From positions 3,415,001-3,479,000 of the forward strand of contig NZ_JABWRE020000001.1 in NCBI RefSeq assembly GCF_014268815.2: a stretch of 64,000 nucleotides of DNA, read 5' to 3'. The translations under genes were made by a program, and so were the position numbers. The notes beneath the pieces are model-generated. The model did not search any database. It saw only the letters and a list, made by a program, of their open reading frames with translations, and was not told the DNA's origin. Below, in pieces: positions 31,115 through 41,430 of the stretch. This stretch comes from Pseudomonas urmiensis. GTDB lineage: Bacteria > Pseudomonadota > Gammaproteobacteria > Pseudomonadales > Pseudomonadaceae. The stretch's first letter is position 1, and each line of letters opens with the position of its first letter.

Positions 31115-32047
31115 TCAAGCCTCGGCTTTGTAGTTGTAGCCGATCGGGTGGGGCAGATTGCGCGCCTTGGCCAGTTCGATCTGCTTCTGCCGGTCGATGG
31201 CGCTGCGTCGGGTCTTCTCGCTGAGGCTGTCCCAGCAATGCGGGCAACTGACACCCGGCGAGTAGTGTTCGGACGCACGGTCTTCCACGTTGATCGGATG
31301 ACGGCAAGCGTGGCACTGGTCGTACTCGCCCTCGGTCAGGTCATGACGCACCGTGACCCGGTTGTCGAAGACGAAGCAGTCGCCGTCCCACAGGCTTTGT
31401 TCCTGAGGCACTTCCTCGAAGTACTTCAGCACGCCACCTTTAAGATGATAGACCTCCTCGAAGCCTTCACCGAGCATATAGCTGGAGGCTTTTTCGCAGC
31501 GGATGCCACCGGTGCAGAACATCGCCACCTTCTTGTGCTTGCTGGGGTCGAAGTTGGCCTTGATGTAGTCGGGGAACTCGCGGAAGGTCTCGGTCTTCGG
31601 GTCGATCGCGCCCTTGAAGGTGCCGATGGCCACTTCGTAGTCGTTGCGGGTGTCGATCAGCAGCACTTCGGGGTCGCTGATCAGCGCGTTCCAGTCTTTG
31701 GGCTCGACGTAGGTGCCAACCTTGTGGTTGGGGTCCACGCCCGGCACGCCGAGGGTGACGATCTCTTTTTTCAGCTTGACCTTGGTGCGGTAGAACGGCT
31801 GCTCGTCGCAGTAGGATTCTTTGTGGTCAACGTCGATCAGGCGCGGATCATTGCGCAGCCAGGCGAGCAGGCCGTCGATGCCTTCGCGGGTGCTCGACAC
31901 GGTGCCGTTGATGCCTTCTAGGGCCAGCAGCAAGGTGCCTTTGACGCCGTTGTCCAGCATGGCCTTGAGCAGCGGCTCGCGCAGCTCGACGTAGTCTTCC
32001 AGGGTGACGAACTTGTACAGCGCCGCCACGACGATAGCTTGGGACAT
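31115..32047 (-). CDS. trhO: tRNA uridine-34 hydroxylase, rhodanese type (TrhO/YceA)
   Basis: A 310-residue protein with an N-terminal acylphosphatase-like part, a rhodanese domain about 125-220 with active-site C178 in FCTGGIRC, and a C-terminal cysteine-rich part (CHACRHP, CPHC) that may bind metal. TrhO makes 5-hydroxyuridine at the wobble position of tRNA with oxygen. The start is ATG 32047 with GGAG ten bases upstream. It is the first gene of the trhO-dsbA-ABC run; a REP doublet separates it from bolA. Confidence 0.92.
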   Translation of the reverse strand: MSQAIVVAALYKFVTLEDYVELREPLLKAMLDNGVKGTLLLALEGINGTVSSTREGIDGLLAWLRNDPRLIDVDHKESYCDEQPFYRTKVKLKKEIVTLGVPGVDPNHKVGTYVEPKDWNALISDPEVLLIDTRNDYEVAIGTFKGAIDPKTETFREFPDYIKANFDPSKHKKVAMFCTGGIRCEKASSYMLGEGFEEVYHLKGGVLKYFEEVPQEQSLWDGDCFVFDNRVTVRHDLTEGEYDQCHACRHPINVEDRASEHYSPGVSCPHCWDSLSEKTRRSAIDRQKQIELAKARNLPHPIGYNYKAEA

Positions 32048-32122
32048 GAACACTTTTCTCCAGGTGGTCACCCTCGTAAGGGGCGGACCGGAATGACAAT
32101 TTGACGATGAATCATAAATGCA

Positions 32123-32188
32123 CGTGGGAGCGGGCTTGCCCGGCGATAGCGTCGATTGGCGCTATTGCCGGGCAAGCCCGCTCCCACG
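32123..32188. repeat. REP doublet between bolA and trhO
   Basis: Arms CGTGGGAGCGGGCTTGCC... at 32123-32143 and the reverse complement at 32168-32188 are perfect over 21 bases; the pairing goes on inwards (CGATAGCG/CGCTATTG) with one mismatch, so the loop is short. It lies between two genes of the same strand. Confidence 0.92.
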
Positions 32189-32223
32189 GGTGATGCGAAG
32201 TTTACCAGAATGGCCTGAAGGAT

Positions 32224-32520
32224 TCAGTGACCGCCGCCCGCGCAGACCGGCGAGGCTGGCGCAGCGCCAACCTGGGCCCACTCTTCAGGGGTATAGGTAT
32301 GAATCGCCAGGGCATGAATCTGGCCCATCAAGTCGCCCATGGTCGCGTAGACCTTCTGGTGGCGCTTGACGCTGTTGAGGCCGGCGAACTGCTCGCTGAC
32401 CAGCACCGCCTTGTAGTGGCTTTCCTGGCCGCGGCTGTGCATGTGGCTCTCGTTGAACACCTCAAGGTGCTGGGTGCCCAACGGCGCCAGTTGCTGCTCG
32501 ATGCGTTGCTGCATGCTCAT
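32224..32520 (-). CDS. bolA: BolA-family protein
   Basis: A 98-residue protein with the BolA helix-turn-strand core (HLEVFNESHMHSRGQESHYKAVLVSEQF) and the conserved C-terminal histidine in QIHALAIHTYTPEEW. BolA proteins work with monothiol glutaredoxins in iron-sulphur handling and also affect morphology genes. Start ATG 32520, or the ATG two codons later. The glycine/histidine-rich end (CAGGGH) could bind metal. It lies ten bases after the DUF2059 gene and is probably co-transcribed with it. Confidence 0.92.
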   Translation of the reverse strand: MSMQQRIEQQLAPLGTQHLEVFNESHMHSRGQESHYKAVLVSEQFAGLNSVKRHQKVYATMGDLMGQIHALAIHTYTPEEWAQVGAAPASPVCAGGGH

Positions 32521-32530
32521 CGGGTGTTAC

Positions 32531-33052
32531 TCACTTTTTCGCGGGAGCCGCTTTGCCAGCGTTGGGGTCGAGCTCCTTGGTCATGTCTTCGAGCAGCTTG
32601 TTGACCACAGGCACCGCAGGCTCAAGGCTCTGCTGGGTCAGCTGGGCCGACTGCTGGGTGACCTTCGGCATTTCGCGCAGGACTTTCTTGCCCAGCGGCG
32701 ACTCGTAGAACTTGACCAGGTCCTTGAGCTCGCTTTCGGTGAAGGTCGCGGTGTACAGGCTGACCATTTTCGGCTGCAGCTTTTTCCAACCGATGGCGTT
32801 GTCCAGGGCGGTGTTGGCCTTGGCCTGGTAGCTGTCGAGCACGGACTTCTTGGAGGCCGGCGCCTTGGTCTGCTCGAAGCGCTGGGCAAACATCTGCTGG
32901 ACCTGCATGTACACCGGAGTGCCCAACTTGTCAGCGTTGGCCAGGGTCAGGAATTTCTCGGCGGCTTGGTTGTGAGCAGGGGTGGCGGCGAGTACCTGGC
33001 CGCTGGCACAGGCCAGCGCGACGGCGGCACAGAGGACACGGAGACGGGTCAT
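32531..33052 (-). CDS. DUF2059 periplasmic protein
   Basis: A 173-residue protein with a clear signal peptide (cleavage after VLAA, about residue 23) and a helical DUF2059 domain containing LKDLVKFYESPLGKKVL. The family is common in proteobacteria and has no established function. The start is ATG 33052 with AAGGA upstream. The C-terminus is lysine/alanine-rich. It is divergent from fumC and upstream of bolA, an arrangement also known from P. aeruginosa (PA0854-PA0857). Confidence 0.9.
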   Translation of the reverse strand: MTRLRVLCAAVALACASGQVLAATPAHNQAAEKFLTLANADKLGTPVYMQVQQMFAQRFEQTKAPASKKSVLDSYQAKANTALDNAIGWKKLQPKMVSLYTATFTESELKDLVKFYESPLGKKVLREMPKVTQQSAQLTQQSLEPAVPVVNKLLEDMTKELDPNAGKAAPAKK

Positions 33053-33206
33053 TGCAAATCCTTCAAGAGAGGGAGGCGGATACCTCAGAGTAGAGCATTC
33101 TGCGCCGCGCTGGGCGCTGTACTCAAGTGGCACGACGAGCGATTGAACCGCTCTTTCGAATCAGGGCCTAAACTGCGGATTCAGACGACAAAGGAGTGAA
33201 CGCAGC

Positions 33207-34601
<1,395 letters not shown>

Positions 34602-34621
34602 AGAGTTGTAGTGCCTGTACT

Positions 34622-34691
34622 GGCCCTATCGCGGGACAAGCCCGCTCCCACGGGATCACACGTGGGAGCGGGCTTGTACCGCGATAGGGCC
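34622..34691. repeat. REP doublet between fumC and the EamA transporter gene
   Basis: Arms 34622-34652 and 34661-34691, about 31 bases each with one mismatch near the inner end of the right arm (CTTGTACCGC against GCGGGACAAG), and an eight-base spacer. It lies between two convergent genes, where it may act as a transcript end. Confidence 0.93.
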
Positions 34692-34701
34692 GGCGAGGCA
34701 A

Positions 34702-35664
34702 TCAATGCACCTGAGCCAAACGCGCCCGCCGTGCCCGCCAGCCGGCCACCAACGACGGCCCCAGGGCGACCATCGCCGACCCCGCCACCACCGTCACCGC
34801 GCCCACATAACCCAGGGCATTGATGTCCTCGGCATGCACATAATCCGGCCACAACCACGCCGCCAGCGCCACGGCAACGAAGGTCACCAACGGCGTCAAG
34901 GCCAGGGTCGCACTCACCCGCGAGGCTTCCCAGTGGGCCAACGCCTCGGCAAACGCGCCGTAGGCCACCAGGGTGTTCAGGCAGCAGGCCAACAACAGCC
35001 AACCCTGCAACGGGCTCAACTGCAGCGCCTCCAGCGGATGCACCCAGGGCATCAGCAAGCCGGCGCAGCCCAGGTAGATCACCATCATCACTTGCTGCGA
35101 GTTCCACACGGTGAGCAACTGCTTCTGGCTCAGGGCATAGAACACCCAGATGCTGGTCGCCAGCAAAATGGTCAATACACCCGTGGTATAGGCGCCCAAC
35201 GAGGTCAGAAGTTCTTCCAGGCGCTGATTGAAGAACAACCCAAAGCCCATCAGCAACACCAGCAGACCCAAGCCCTGCCCCAGGCTGAAACGCTCTTTGA
35301 AGACGAACACGCTGGCCACCAACAGCAGCACCGGGCCAAGTTGCACCACCAGTTGCGCGGTGCCGGGGCTGAGCAGCTTCAGCCCGATCAGGTACAGCAC
35401 GTAGTTCCCCAGCAGGCCGCAGATGGCCACGCCCACCAGGCCCAGACGCTTGCGCCCCATGCCTGCAAAGGTTGGCAGCCGTCGATTGGCCGCAAGCCAG
35501 GCGAACAGCAGGCCACCAGAAACCAGCAGGCGATACCAGGTGACGGTCACCGGATCCATGACCTGCAGGACTTGCTTGAGCTTGATCGGCAAGATGCCCC
35601 AGAGCAGCGCGGTCAATAGTGCCAACAGCAGGCCATGGACCCAGCGTCCGGAAGTGATATGCAT
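34702..35664 (-). CDS. EamA/DMT-family transporter
   Basis: A 320-residue membrane protein with ten predicted helices in two EamA repeats (LLWGILPIKLK near the start; SRVSATLALTPLVTF in the second half), like RarD-type permeases. The substrate is unknown. I chose the ATG at 35664 with GAGGA upstream rather than the TTG at 35679. It is convergent with fumC and stands alone between two REP doublets. Confidence 0.9.
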   Translation of the reverse strand: MHITSGRWVHGLLLALLTALLWGILPIKLKQVLQVMDPVTVTWYRLLVSGGLLFAWLAANRRLPTFAGMGRKRLGLVGVAICGLLGNYVLYLIGLKLLSPGTAQLVVQLGPVLLLVASVFVFKERFSLGQGLGLLVLLMGFGLFFNQRLEELLTSLGAYTTGVLTILLATSIWVFYALSQKQLLTVWNSQQVMMVIYLGCAGLLMPWVHPLEALQLSPLQGWLLLACCLNTLVAYGAFAEALAHWEASRVSATLALTPLVTFVAVALAAWLWPDYVHAEDINALGYVGAVTVVAGSAMVALGPSLVAGWRARRARLAQVH

Positions 35665-35788
35665 AACGTCCTCGTTCAAGCCCTTGGTTCGGGTCTGTGG
35701 ATTCTAAGGGCTTGGAGTACGTGACTGGGGGAAAGTGGCGGGAAAAGAATTCATCAGGTCATTCCCACAGGGCATGGCTGGTCATGCC

Positions 35789-35862
35789 GGCCTCATCGCG
35801 GGGCAAGCCCGCTCCCACGCGACCTCGGCAACGTGGGAGCGGGCTTGCCCCGCGATGAGGCC
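35789..35862. repeat. REP doublet between pap and the EamA gene
   Basis: Perfect 31-base arms, 35789-35819 and 35832-35862, with a 12-base spacer. It begins 14 bases after the pap stop on the pap strand. Confidence 0.95.
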
Positions 35863-35875
35863 AGCGCTGACACCA

Positions 35876-37369
35876 TCACTTCTTGTCCTTGGCGAACGCC
35901 GCCTCCAACGCATCATTGATGGTGCGCAGCACCTTGACCCGCGCCCAGCGCTTGTCATTGGCCTCGACCAGCGTCCACGGCGCGATCTCGGTACTGGTGC
36001 GGTCGACCATATCGCCCACCGCCTCGGTATAGACATCCCACTTGTCGCGGTTGCGCCAGTCTTCCTCGGTGATCTTGTAGCGCTTGAACGGGATCTGCTC
36101 GCGCTCTTCGAAGCGCTGCAACTGGGTCTGCTGGTCGATCGCCAGCCAGAACTTGACCACCACCACGCCAGCGTTGCTCAACTGCTCTTCGAAGTCGTTG
36201 ATCTCGCTGTAGGCGCGCATCCAGTCGGCTGGGCTGCAGAAGCCCTCGACCCGCTCGACCAATACCCGCCCATACCAGGAGCGATCGAAGATGGTGAACT
36301 TGCCCCGCGCCGGAACATGCCGCCAGAACCGCCACAGATACGGCTGGGCGCGCTCTTCCTCGGTCGGCGCGGCAATCGGCACGATGCGATACTGGCGCGG
36401 GTCGAGCGCCGCCGCTACTCGGCGAATCGCCCCACCCTTGCCCGCCGCGTCGTTACCTTCGAACACCGCCACCAACGCATGCCGACGCATGTGCTTGTCA
36501 CGCAACAGCCCGGCCAGGCGTGCTTGTTCGGTGACCAACTGTTCCTGGTAGTCCTTCTTGTCCAGGCGCTGGGTCATGTCCAGCGCGCCGATCAGGTTGA
36601 GGTTGTCGATACTGCGCCCAAGCGGTGCGACGTTGCTCTTGTGCTTGGCCTTGGGGTCGACCGCCAGCGCCGCTTGCAGGCTTTCGAGCAAGATGCGCCC
36701 CACGGCCAGGCTGCGGTAGTGAGGGTCAGAGCCTTCGATCACATGCCAGGGGGCAAAGTCGCGGCTGGTGCGGCGCAGCACCCGCTCGCCGAAGCGCACG
36801 AAGCGGTCGTAGGTTTGCGACTGCTGCCAGTCCAGCGGGCTGATCCGCCAGCTGTGCAGCGGGTCGTCGCGCAGGGCCTTGAGGCGTGCTTTCATCTGCT
36901 TCTTGGACAGGTGGAACCAGAACTTGATGATCAGCGCGCCTTCATCGCAAAGCATCTGCTCCAGCCGCTCGGCGCCAGCGATGGCCTGGTCGAGCACGGC
37001 ATCCTTGAACTGGCCATGCACCCGGCCCTGGATCATCTGGCTGTACCAGTTGCCGAAGAACACCCCCATCCGCCCCTTGGGCGGCAGTGCGCGCCAATAG
37101 CGCCAGGCCGGCGGCCGGGCCAGTTCCTCATCGGTCTGCTGATCGAAGGTCAGCACATCGATCAGGCGCGGGTCCATCCACTCGTTGAGCAGCTTGACCG
37201 TCTCGCCCTTGCCGGCGCCCTCGATGCCGTTGATCAGCACAATTACCGGAAAGCGCGACTGCTGCTTGAGTTCGTACTGAGCCTCGAGCAGTGCCTCGCG
37301 CAGGGCGGGCACTTCGGCTTCAAAGGTCTCCTTGTCGATGCTGTGACCGATTTCCGCAGATTCGAACAT
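35876..37369 (-). CDS. pap: Polyphosphate:AMP phosphotransferase (two-domain PPK2)
   Basis: A 497-residue protein made of two PPK2 domains, about 13-235 and 265-490. Both have a Walker A (GIEGAGKGE at 48-56; GNDAAGKGG at about 305-313), but the Walker B-like FDRSWYGR is complete only in the second; the first reads FFGNWYSQ. That fits the class II enzymes in which the C-terminal half is catalytic. The enzyme phosphorylates AMP to ADP with polyphosphate. Start ATG 37369. It is divergent from mnmC across a long inverted repeat. Confidence 0.92.
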   Translation of the reverse strand: MFESAEIGHSIDKETFEAEVPALREALLEAQYELKQQSRFPVIVLINGIEGAGKGETVKLLNEWMDPRLIDVLTFDQQTDEELARPPAWRYWRALPPKGRMGVFFGNWYSQMIQGRVHGQFKDAVLDQAIAGAERLEQMLCDEGALIIKFWFHLSKKQMKARLKALRDDPLHSWRISPLDWQQSQTYDRFVRFGERVLRRTSRDFAPWHVIEGSDPHYRSLAVGRILLESLQAALAVDPKAKHKSNVAPLGRSIDNLNLIGALDMTQRLDKKDYQEQLVTEQARLAGLLRDKHMRRHALVAVFEGNDAAGKGGAIRRVAAALDPRQYRIVPIAAPTEEERAQPYLWRFWRHVPARGKFTIFDRSWYGRVLVERVEGFCSPADWMRAYSEINDFEEQLSNAGVVVVKFWLAIDQQTQLQRFEEREQIPFKRYKITEEDWRNRDKWDVYTEAVGDMVDRTSTEIAPWTLVEANDKRWARVKVLRTINDALEAAFAKDKK

Positions 37370-37421
37370 GGCTTTGCCTGGCTCCTTCAATGGAATGACA
37401 AGACTAGCGGAAACGCAGCTA

Positions 37422-37502
37422 CAAGTTGCAAGCGACAAGCTGCAAGAAAAACCGAACCGTGCCACCATCTGCTTTTTCTTGCAGCTTGTCGCTTGCAACT
37501 TG
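37422..37502. repeat. 30-bp inverted repeat, not of the REP family
   Basis: Arms 37422-37451 and 37473-37502 are perfect reverse complements (core CAAGTTGCAAGCGACAAGC) around a 21-base spacer. The sequence is unrelated to the GC-rich REPs. It fills most of the 148 bases between the divergent starts of pap and mnmC and ends 15 bases before the mnmC ATG. Confidence 0.93.
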
Positions 37503-37517
37503 AAGCTGAATTCGACC

Positions 37518-39491
37518 ATGCCCGACACCCACCTCCCCCGCCATGCCCAGATCGATTGGGACGACCAGGGTCGCCCGCATTCGCGGCACTACGACGACGT
37601 GTATTTCTCGATCAACGAGGGCGTCAACGAGACCCAGTACGTGTTCATCGAAGGCAATCGCCTGCGCGAGCGCTTCGCGGCATTGGCCGCGCACAGCTGC
37701 CTGGTCATCGGCGAAACCGGTTTTGGCACCGGGATGAACTTCTTCTGCGCCTGGCAGCTGTTCGCCAAGCAAGCCCCTGCCCAGGCGCGGCTGCACTTCG
37801 TCAGCGTCGAGAAGTACCCGCTGAGCTACGACGATCTGAGCCGCGCCGTGCAGTTATGGCCGGATCTGGCGCCTTACTGGCAGCCTTTACTGGAGCAGTA
37901 CGTCGCGGTGCACCAGGGCTTCCAGCAGTTCAGTTTCGACGGCGGCCGGGTCACCCTGACGCTGATGATCGGTGATGTACTGGAACAACTGCCGCACCTC
38001 GATGCGCGGATCGACGCCTGGTTCCTCGACGGTTTCGCGCCAGCGAAAAACCCCGACATGTGGACCCCAGCGCTGTTTGCCCAGCTTGCGCGCCTGTCGC
38101 ATCCGGCCACCACCCTAGGCACCTTCACCACCACCGGCTGGGTTCGCCGTGGGCTGATCGAAGCCGGGTTCAGCATGAAGAAAGTGCCAGGGCTGGGTAA
38201 AAAGTGGGAGGTGATGCATGGTCAGTTCACTGGCCAAGCCAGCGCGAAGGTAGCGCCCTGGTACGCCCGCCCACCTGCGCTCGAAGGGCCCCGCCGGGCC
38301 CTGGTGATTGGCGCCGGCCTGGCCGGTAGCGCCACGGCTGCCAGCCTTGCCGCGCGTGGCTGGCAGGTCAGTGTGCTGGAGCGCCATCAAGCCCCGGCGC
38401 AGGAAGCCTCAGGCAATCCCCAAGGTGTCCTGTACCTGAAGTTGTCGGCCCATGGCACTGCCCTGTCGCAGATGATCCTGGCGGGTTTCGGCTACACCCG
38501 TCGCTGGCTCGAACGGTTGCAGCGCGGCCAGGACTGGGATGGCTGTGGCGTGTTGCAACTGGCCTTCGATAGCAAAGAGGCCGAACGTCAGGCCAAGCTG
38601 GCAGCGGCCTTCGACAGCAGCCTGCTGCACTCGCTCGATCGGGCTCAGGCTGAGGCCGTCGCCGGGGTGCAATTGGCCTGCGGCGGCTTGTTCTACCCCG
38701 AGGGTGGCTGGGTTCACCCACCCGCGCTGTGCACTGCGCAATTGCAGCATCCGTTGATTCAGTTGCTGACGCACCAGAACGTTATCGAACTGCGTAAGGT
38801 CGATGGGCTTTGGCACGCCTGGGACGGCGAACAGCTGCTGGCCAGCGCGCCACTGGTGGTGTTGGCGGGCGCGGCAGATGTACGCCGCTTTGCCCCCTGC
38901 GCCGACCTGCCGCTCAAGCGTATCCGCGGGCAGATCACCCATTTGCCGGCCACCGCGAGTAGCCGTGAGCTGAGCACCGTGGTCTGTGCAGAGGGGTATG
39001 TGGCACCGGTGCGCGGGGCTAAGCACACCCTGGGCGCCAGCTTTGATTTTCATAATGAAGACCTGACCCCGAGCGCTGCCGAGCACCAGGGCAACCTGGC
39101 CTTGCTCGATGAGATTTCCACTGACCTGGCGCAGCGGCTGGGCACGGCCGGGATGGATCCGGCAGCGCTGCAAGGCCGCGCAGCGTTCAGGTGTACCAGC
39201 CCGGATTATTTGCCGATTGTCGGGCCGCTGGCTGATGCGCAGGCGTTCGCGCAAGCGTATGCCATGTTGCGCAAGGATGCGCGGCAACTGCCGGCGGTGG
39301 AATGTCCTTGGCTGGATGGCCTGTATGTGAACAGTGGGCATGGCTCGCGGGGGTTGATCACGGCGCCCTTGAGCGGCGAGATGATTGCTGCTTGGGTGTG
39401 CGGCGAGCCGTTGCCGGTGCCTCGGGCGGTGGCCGAAGCCTGTCATCCGAATCGATTTGGCTTGCGCGCCCTGATTCGCGGCAAGGCATAG
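37518..39491 (+). CDS. mnmC: Bifunctional tRNA mnm5s2U34 methyltransferase / FAD oxidoreductase
   Basis: A 657-residue protein. The N-terminal methyltransferase (about 1-235; GETGFGTGMNF, DAWFLDGFAPAKNPDMW) and the C-terminal FAD-dependent oxidoreductase (about 260-640; VIGAGLAGSATA, and SGHGSRGL near the end) carry out the last two steps of mnm5s2U synthesis at tRNA position 34. I chose ATG 37518 (MPDTHLPRHA); the frame reads upstream through the inverted repeat but without protein-like sequence. The ribosome-binding site is weak. Confidence 0.95.
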   Translation: MPDTHLPRHAQIDWDDQGRPHSRHYDDVYFSINEGVNETQYVFIEGNRLRERFAALAAHSCLVIGETGFGTGMNFFCAWQLFAKQAPAQARLHFVSVEKYPLSYDDLSRAVQLWPDLAPYWQPLLEQYVAVHQGFQQFSFDGGRVTLTLMIGDVLEQLPHLDARIDAWFLDGFAPAKNPDMWTPALFAQLARLSHPATTLGTFTTTGWVRRGLIEAGFSMKKVPGLGKKWEVMHGQFTGQASAKVAPWYARPPALEGPRRALVIGAGLAGSATAASLAARGWQVSVLERHQAPAQEASGNPQGVLYLKLSAHGTALSQMILAGFGYTRRWLERLQRGQDWDGCGVLQLAFDSKEAERQAKLAAAFDSSLLHSLDRAQAEAVAGVQLACGGLFYPEGGWVHPPALCTAQLQHPLIQLLTHQNVIELRKVDGLWHAWDGEQLLASAPLVVLAGAADVRRFAPCADLPLKRIRGQITHLPATASSRELSTVVCAEGYVAPVRGAKHTLGASFDFHNEDLTPSAAEHQGNLALLDEISTDLAQRLGTAGMDPAALQGRAAFRCTSPDYLPIVGPLADAQAFAQAYAMLRKDARQLPAVECPWLDGLYVNSGHGSRGLITAPLSGEMIAAWVCGEPLPVPRAVAEACHPNRFGLRALIRGKA

Positions 39492-39494
39492 ATT

Positions 39495-39516
39495 TTTGCG
39501 GCTGCTGCGCCGCAAA
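39495..39516 (+). terminator. Hairpin after mnmC
   Basis: Stem TTTGCGGC/GCCGCAAA with a six-base loop, starting four bases after the mnmC stop. No T-run follows, so it is only a probable terminator. Confidence 0.45.
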
Positions 39517-39589
39517 GCGGCCCCAATACCGCCCACCCATATAACAGATTGATCTAAAACTCTCACAAACCGCACAGGTCAGTTCCTAA

Positions 39590-39608
39590 GTGCCCTACTT
39601 TTGGGCAC
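39590..39608 (+). promoter_or_regulatory. Hairpin in the asnO leader
   Basis: Arms GTGCCC (39590-39595) and GGGCAC (39603-39608) around a seven-base loop, about 32 bases before the asnO ATG and just ahead of the AAGGA site. It could affect translation of the osmolyte operon; nothing more can be shown. Confidence 0.3.
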
Positions 39609-39639
39609 CCCTCCCCAACGGCAAAACCGGTAAGGACTT

Positions 39640-41427
39640 ATGTGCGGATTAGCAGGAGAGTTACGCTTCACCCCGATCAACCAAGCCCCGCGCCCGGCGG
39701 ACCTCGCCGCGGTCGAGCGCATCACCCATCATCTGGCGCCGCGTGGCCCGGATGCCTGGGGCTTCCATAGCCAGGGCCCGATCGCCCTCGGCCACCGCCG
39801 GCTGAAGATCATGGACTTGTCCGATGGCTCGGCCCAACCGATGGTCGACAACAACCTCGGCCTGTCGCTGGCGTTCAACGGCGCCATCTACAACTTCCCC
39901 GAACTGCGCCAGGAGCTGCAAGCGCTGGGCTACACCTTCTGGTCCGACGGCGACACCGAGGTGCTGCTCAAGGGCTATCACGCCTGGGGCGCAGCCTTGC
40001 TGCCCAAGCTCAACGGCATGTTCGCCCTGGCCATCTGGGAGCGCGACAACCAGCGCCTGTTCCTCGCCCGCGACCGCCTCGGCGTCAAGCCGCTGTACCT
40101 GTCGCGCAATGGCGAGCGCCTGCGCTTCGCCTCGACCCTGCCGGCGTTGCTCAAGGGCGGCGATATCGACCCGATGATCGACCCGGTCGCGCTCAATCAC
40201 TACCTTAATTTCCACGCCGTGGTTCCCGCGCCGCGCACCCTGCTGGCCAACGTGCAAAAGCTCGAACCCGGCACCTGGATGCGCATCGACCGCCACGGTG
40301 AAGTCGAGCGCCAGACCTGGTGGCAGCTGCAATACGGGCCTAACCCGGATGAGCACAAGCTCGACCTCGAAGACTGGACCACCCGCGTACTCGACGCCAC
40401 CCGCGACGCCGTGGCGATCCGCCAACGGGCAGCGGTCGACGTTGGCGTGCTGCTCTCTGGCGGGGTCGATTCGAGCCTGCTGGTCGGCCTGCTGCGCGAG
40501 GTTGGCGTGGACGATCTGTCGACCTTCTCCATTGGCTTTGAGGATGCCGGCGGCGAGCGCGGTGATGAGTTCCAGTACTCCGACCTGATCGCCCGTCACT
40601 ACGGCACCCGCCATCACCAGCTGCGCATCGACGAGCGCGAGATCATCGAGCAGTTGCCGGCCGCGTTCCGCGCCATGAGCGAACCGATGGTCAGCCACGA
40701 CTGCATCGCTTTCTACCTGCTCTCGCGCGAGGTAGCCAAGCATTGCAAGGGCGTGCAAAGCGGCCAGGGTGCAGATGAGCTGTTCGCCGGCTATCACTGG
40801 TACCCGCAGGTCGATGGTGCCGAAGACCCTTACGCAGCCTACCGTGAGGCATTCTTCGACCGCAGCCACGCCGAGTACCGCGACACTGTACAAGCGCCGT
40901 GGCTGCTGGAGACCGATGCCGCAGGCGAGTTCGTCCGCGAGCACTTCGCCCGCCCCGGCGCTCCCGATGCGGTAGACAAAGCGCTGCGCCTGGACAGCAC
41001 GGTGATGCTGGTCGACGACCCGGTCAAACGCGTCGACAACATGACCATGGCCTGGGGCCTGGAGGCGCGTACGCCATTCCTCGACTATCGCCTGGCCGAA
41101 CTGTCGGCGCGCATTCCAGCACGCTTCAAGCTGCCCGATGGCGGCAAGCAGGTGCTCAAGTCGGCGGCGCGCCGGGTCATCCCTCATGAGGTGATCGACC
41201 GCAAGAAGGGCTACTTCCCGGTCCCGGGCCTCAAGCACCTGGAAGGCGCGACCCTCGATTGGGTGCGCCAGCTGCTGACCGACCCAAGCCAGGACCGTGG
41301 CCTGTTCAACCCGGCGATGATCGACAAGCTGCTGAGCAATCCGCACGGCCAGCTCACGCCCCTGCGCGGCTCCAAGCTGTGGCAGCTGGCGGCTCTGAAC
41401 CTGTGGCTCAGCGAACAAGGAATCTGA
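39640..41427 (+). CDS. asnO: Asparagine synthetase-like amidotransferase of the NAGGN pathway
   Basis: A 595-residue class II glutamine amidotransferase. Catalytic C2 after the initiator (MCGLAGE), glutaminase domain about 1-210 (RGPDAWG, FNGAIYNF, RDRLGVKPLY), and synthetase domain with the ATP-binding SGGVDSS near 269 and SGQGADELFAGY. Followed by ngg and an M42 peptidase, it belongs to the trio that makes N-acetylglutaminylglutamine amide, an osmolyte known from P. aeruginosa and Sinorhizobium. Here it should amidate the dipeptide. Start ATG 39640 with AAGGA. Confidence 0.93.
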   Translation: MCGLAGELRFTPINQAPRPADLAAVERITHHLAPRGPDAWGFHSQGPIALGHRRLKIMDLSDGSAQPMVDNNLGLSLAFNGAIYNFPELRQELQALGYTFWSDGDTEVLLKGYHAWGAALLPKLNGMFALAIWERDNQRLFLARDRLGVKPLYLSRNGERLRFASTLPALLKGGDIDPMIDPVALNHYLNFHAVVPAPRTLLANVQKLEPGTWMRIDRHGEVERQTWWQLQYGPNPDEHKLDLEDWTTRVLDATRDAVAIRQRAAVDVGVLLSGGVDSSLLVGLLREVGVDDLSTFSIGFEDAGGERGDEFQYSDLIARHYGTRHHQLRIDEREIIEQLPAAFRAMSEPMVSHDCIAFYLLSREVAKHCKGVQSGQGADELFAGYHWYPQVDGAEDPYAAYREAFFDRSHAEYRDTVQAPWLLETDAAGEFVREHFARPGAPDAVDKALRLDSTVMLVDDPVKRVDNMTMAWGLEARTPFLDYRLAELSARIPARFKLPDGGKQVLKSAARRVIPHEVIDRKKGYFPVPGLKHLEGATLDWVRQLLTDPSQDRGLFNPAMIDKLLSNPHGQLTPLRGSKLWQLAALNLWLSEQGI

Positions 41428-41430
41428 TCG

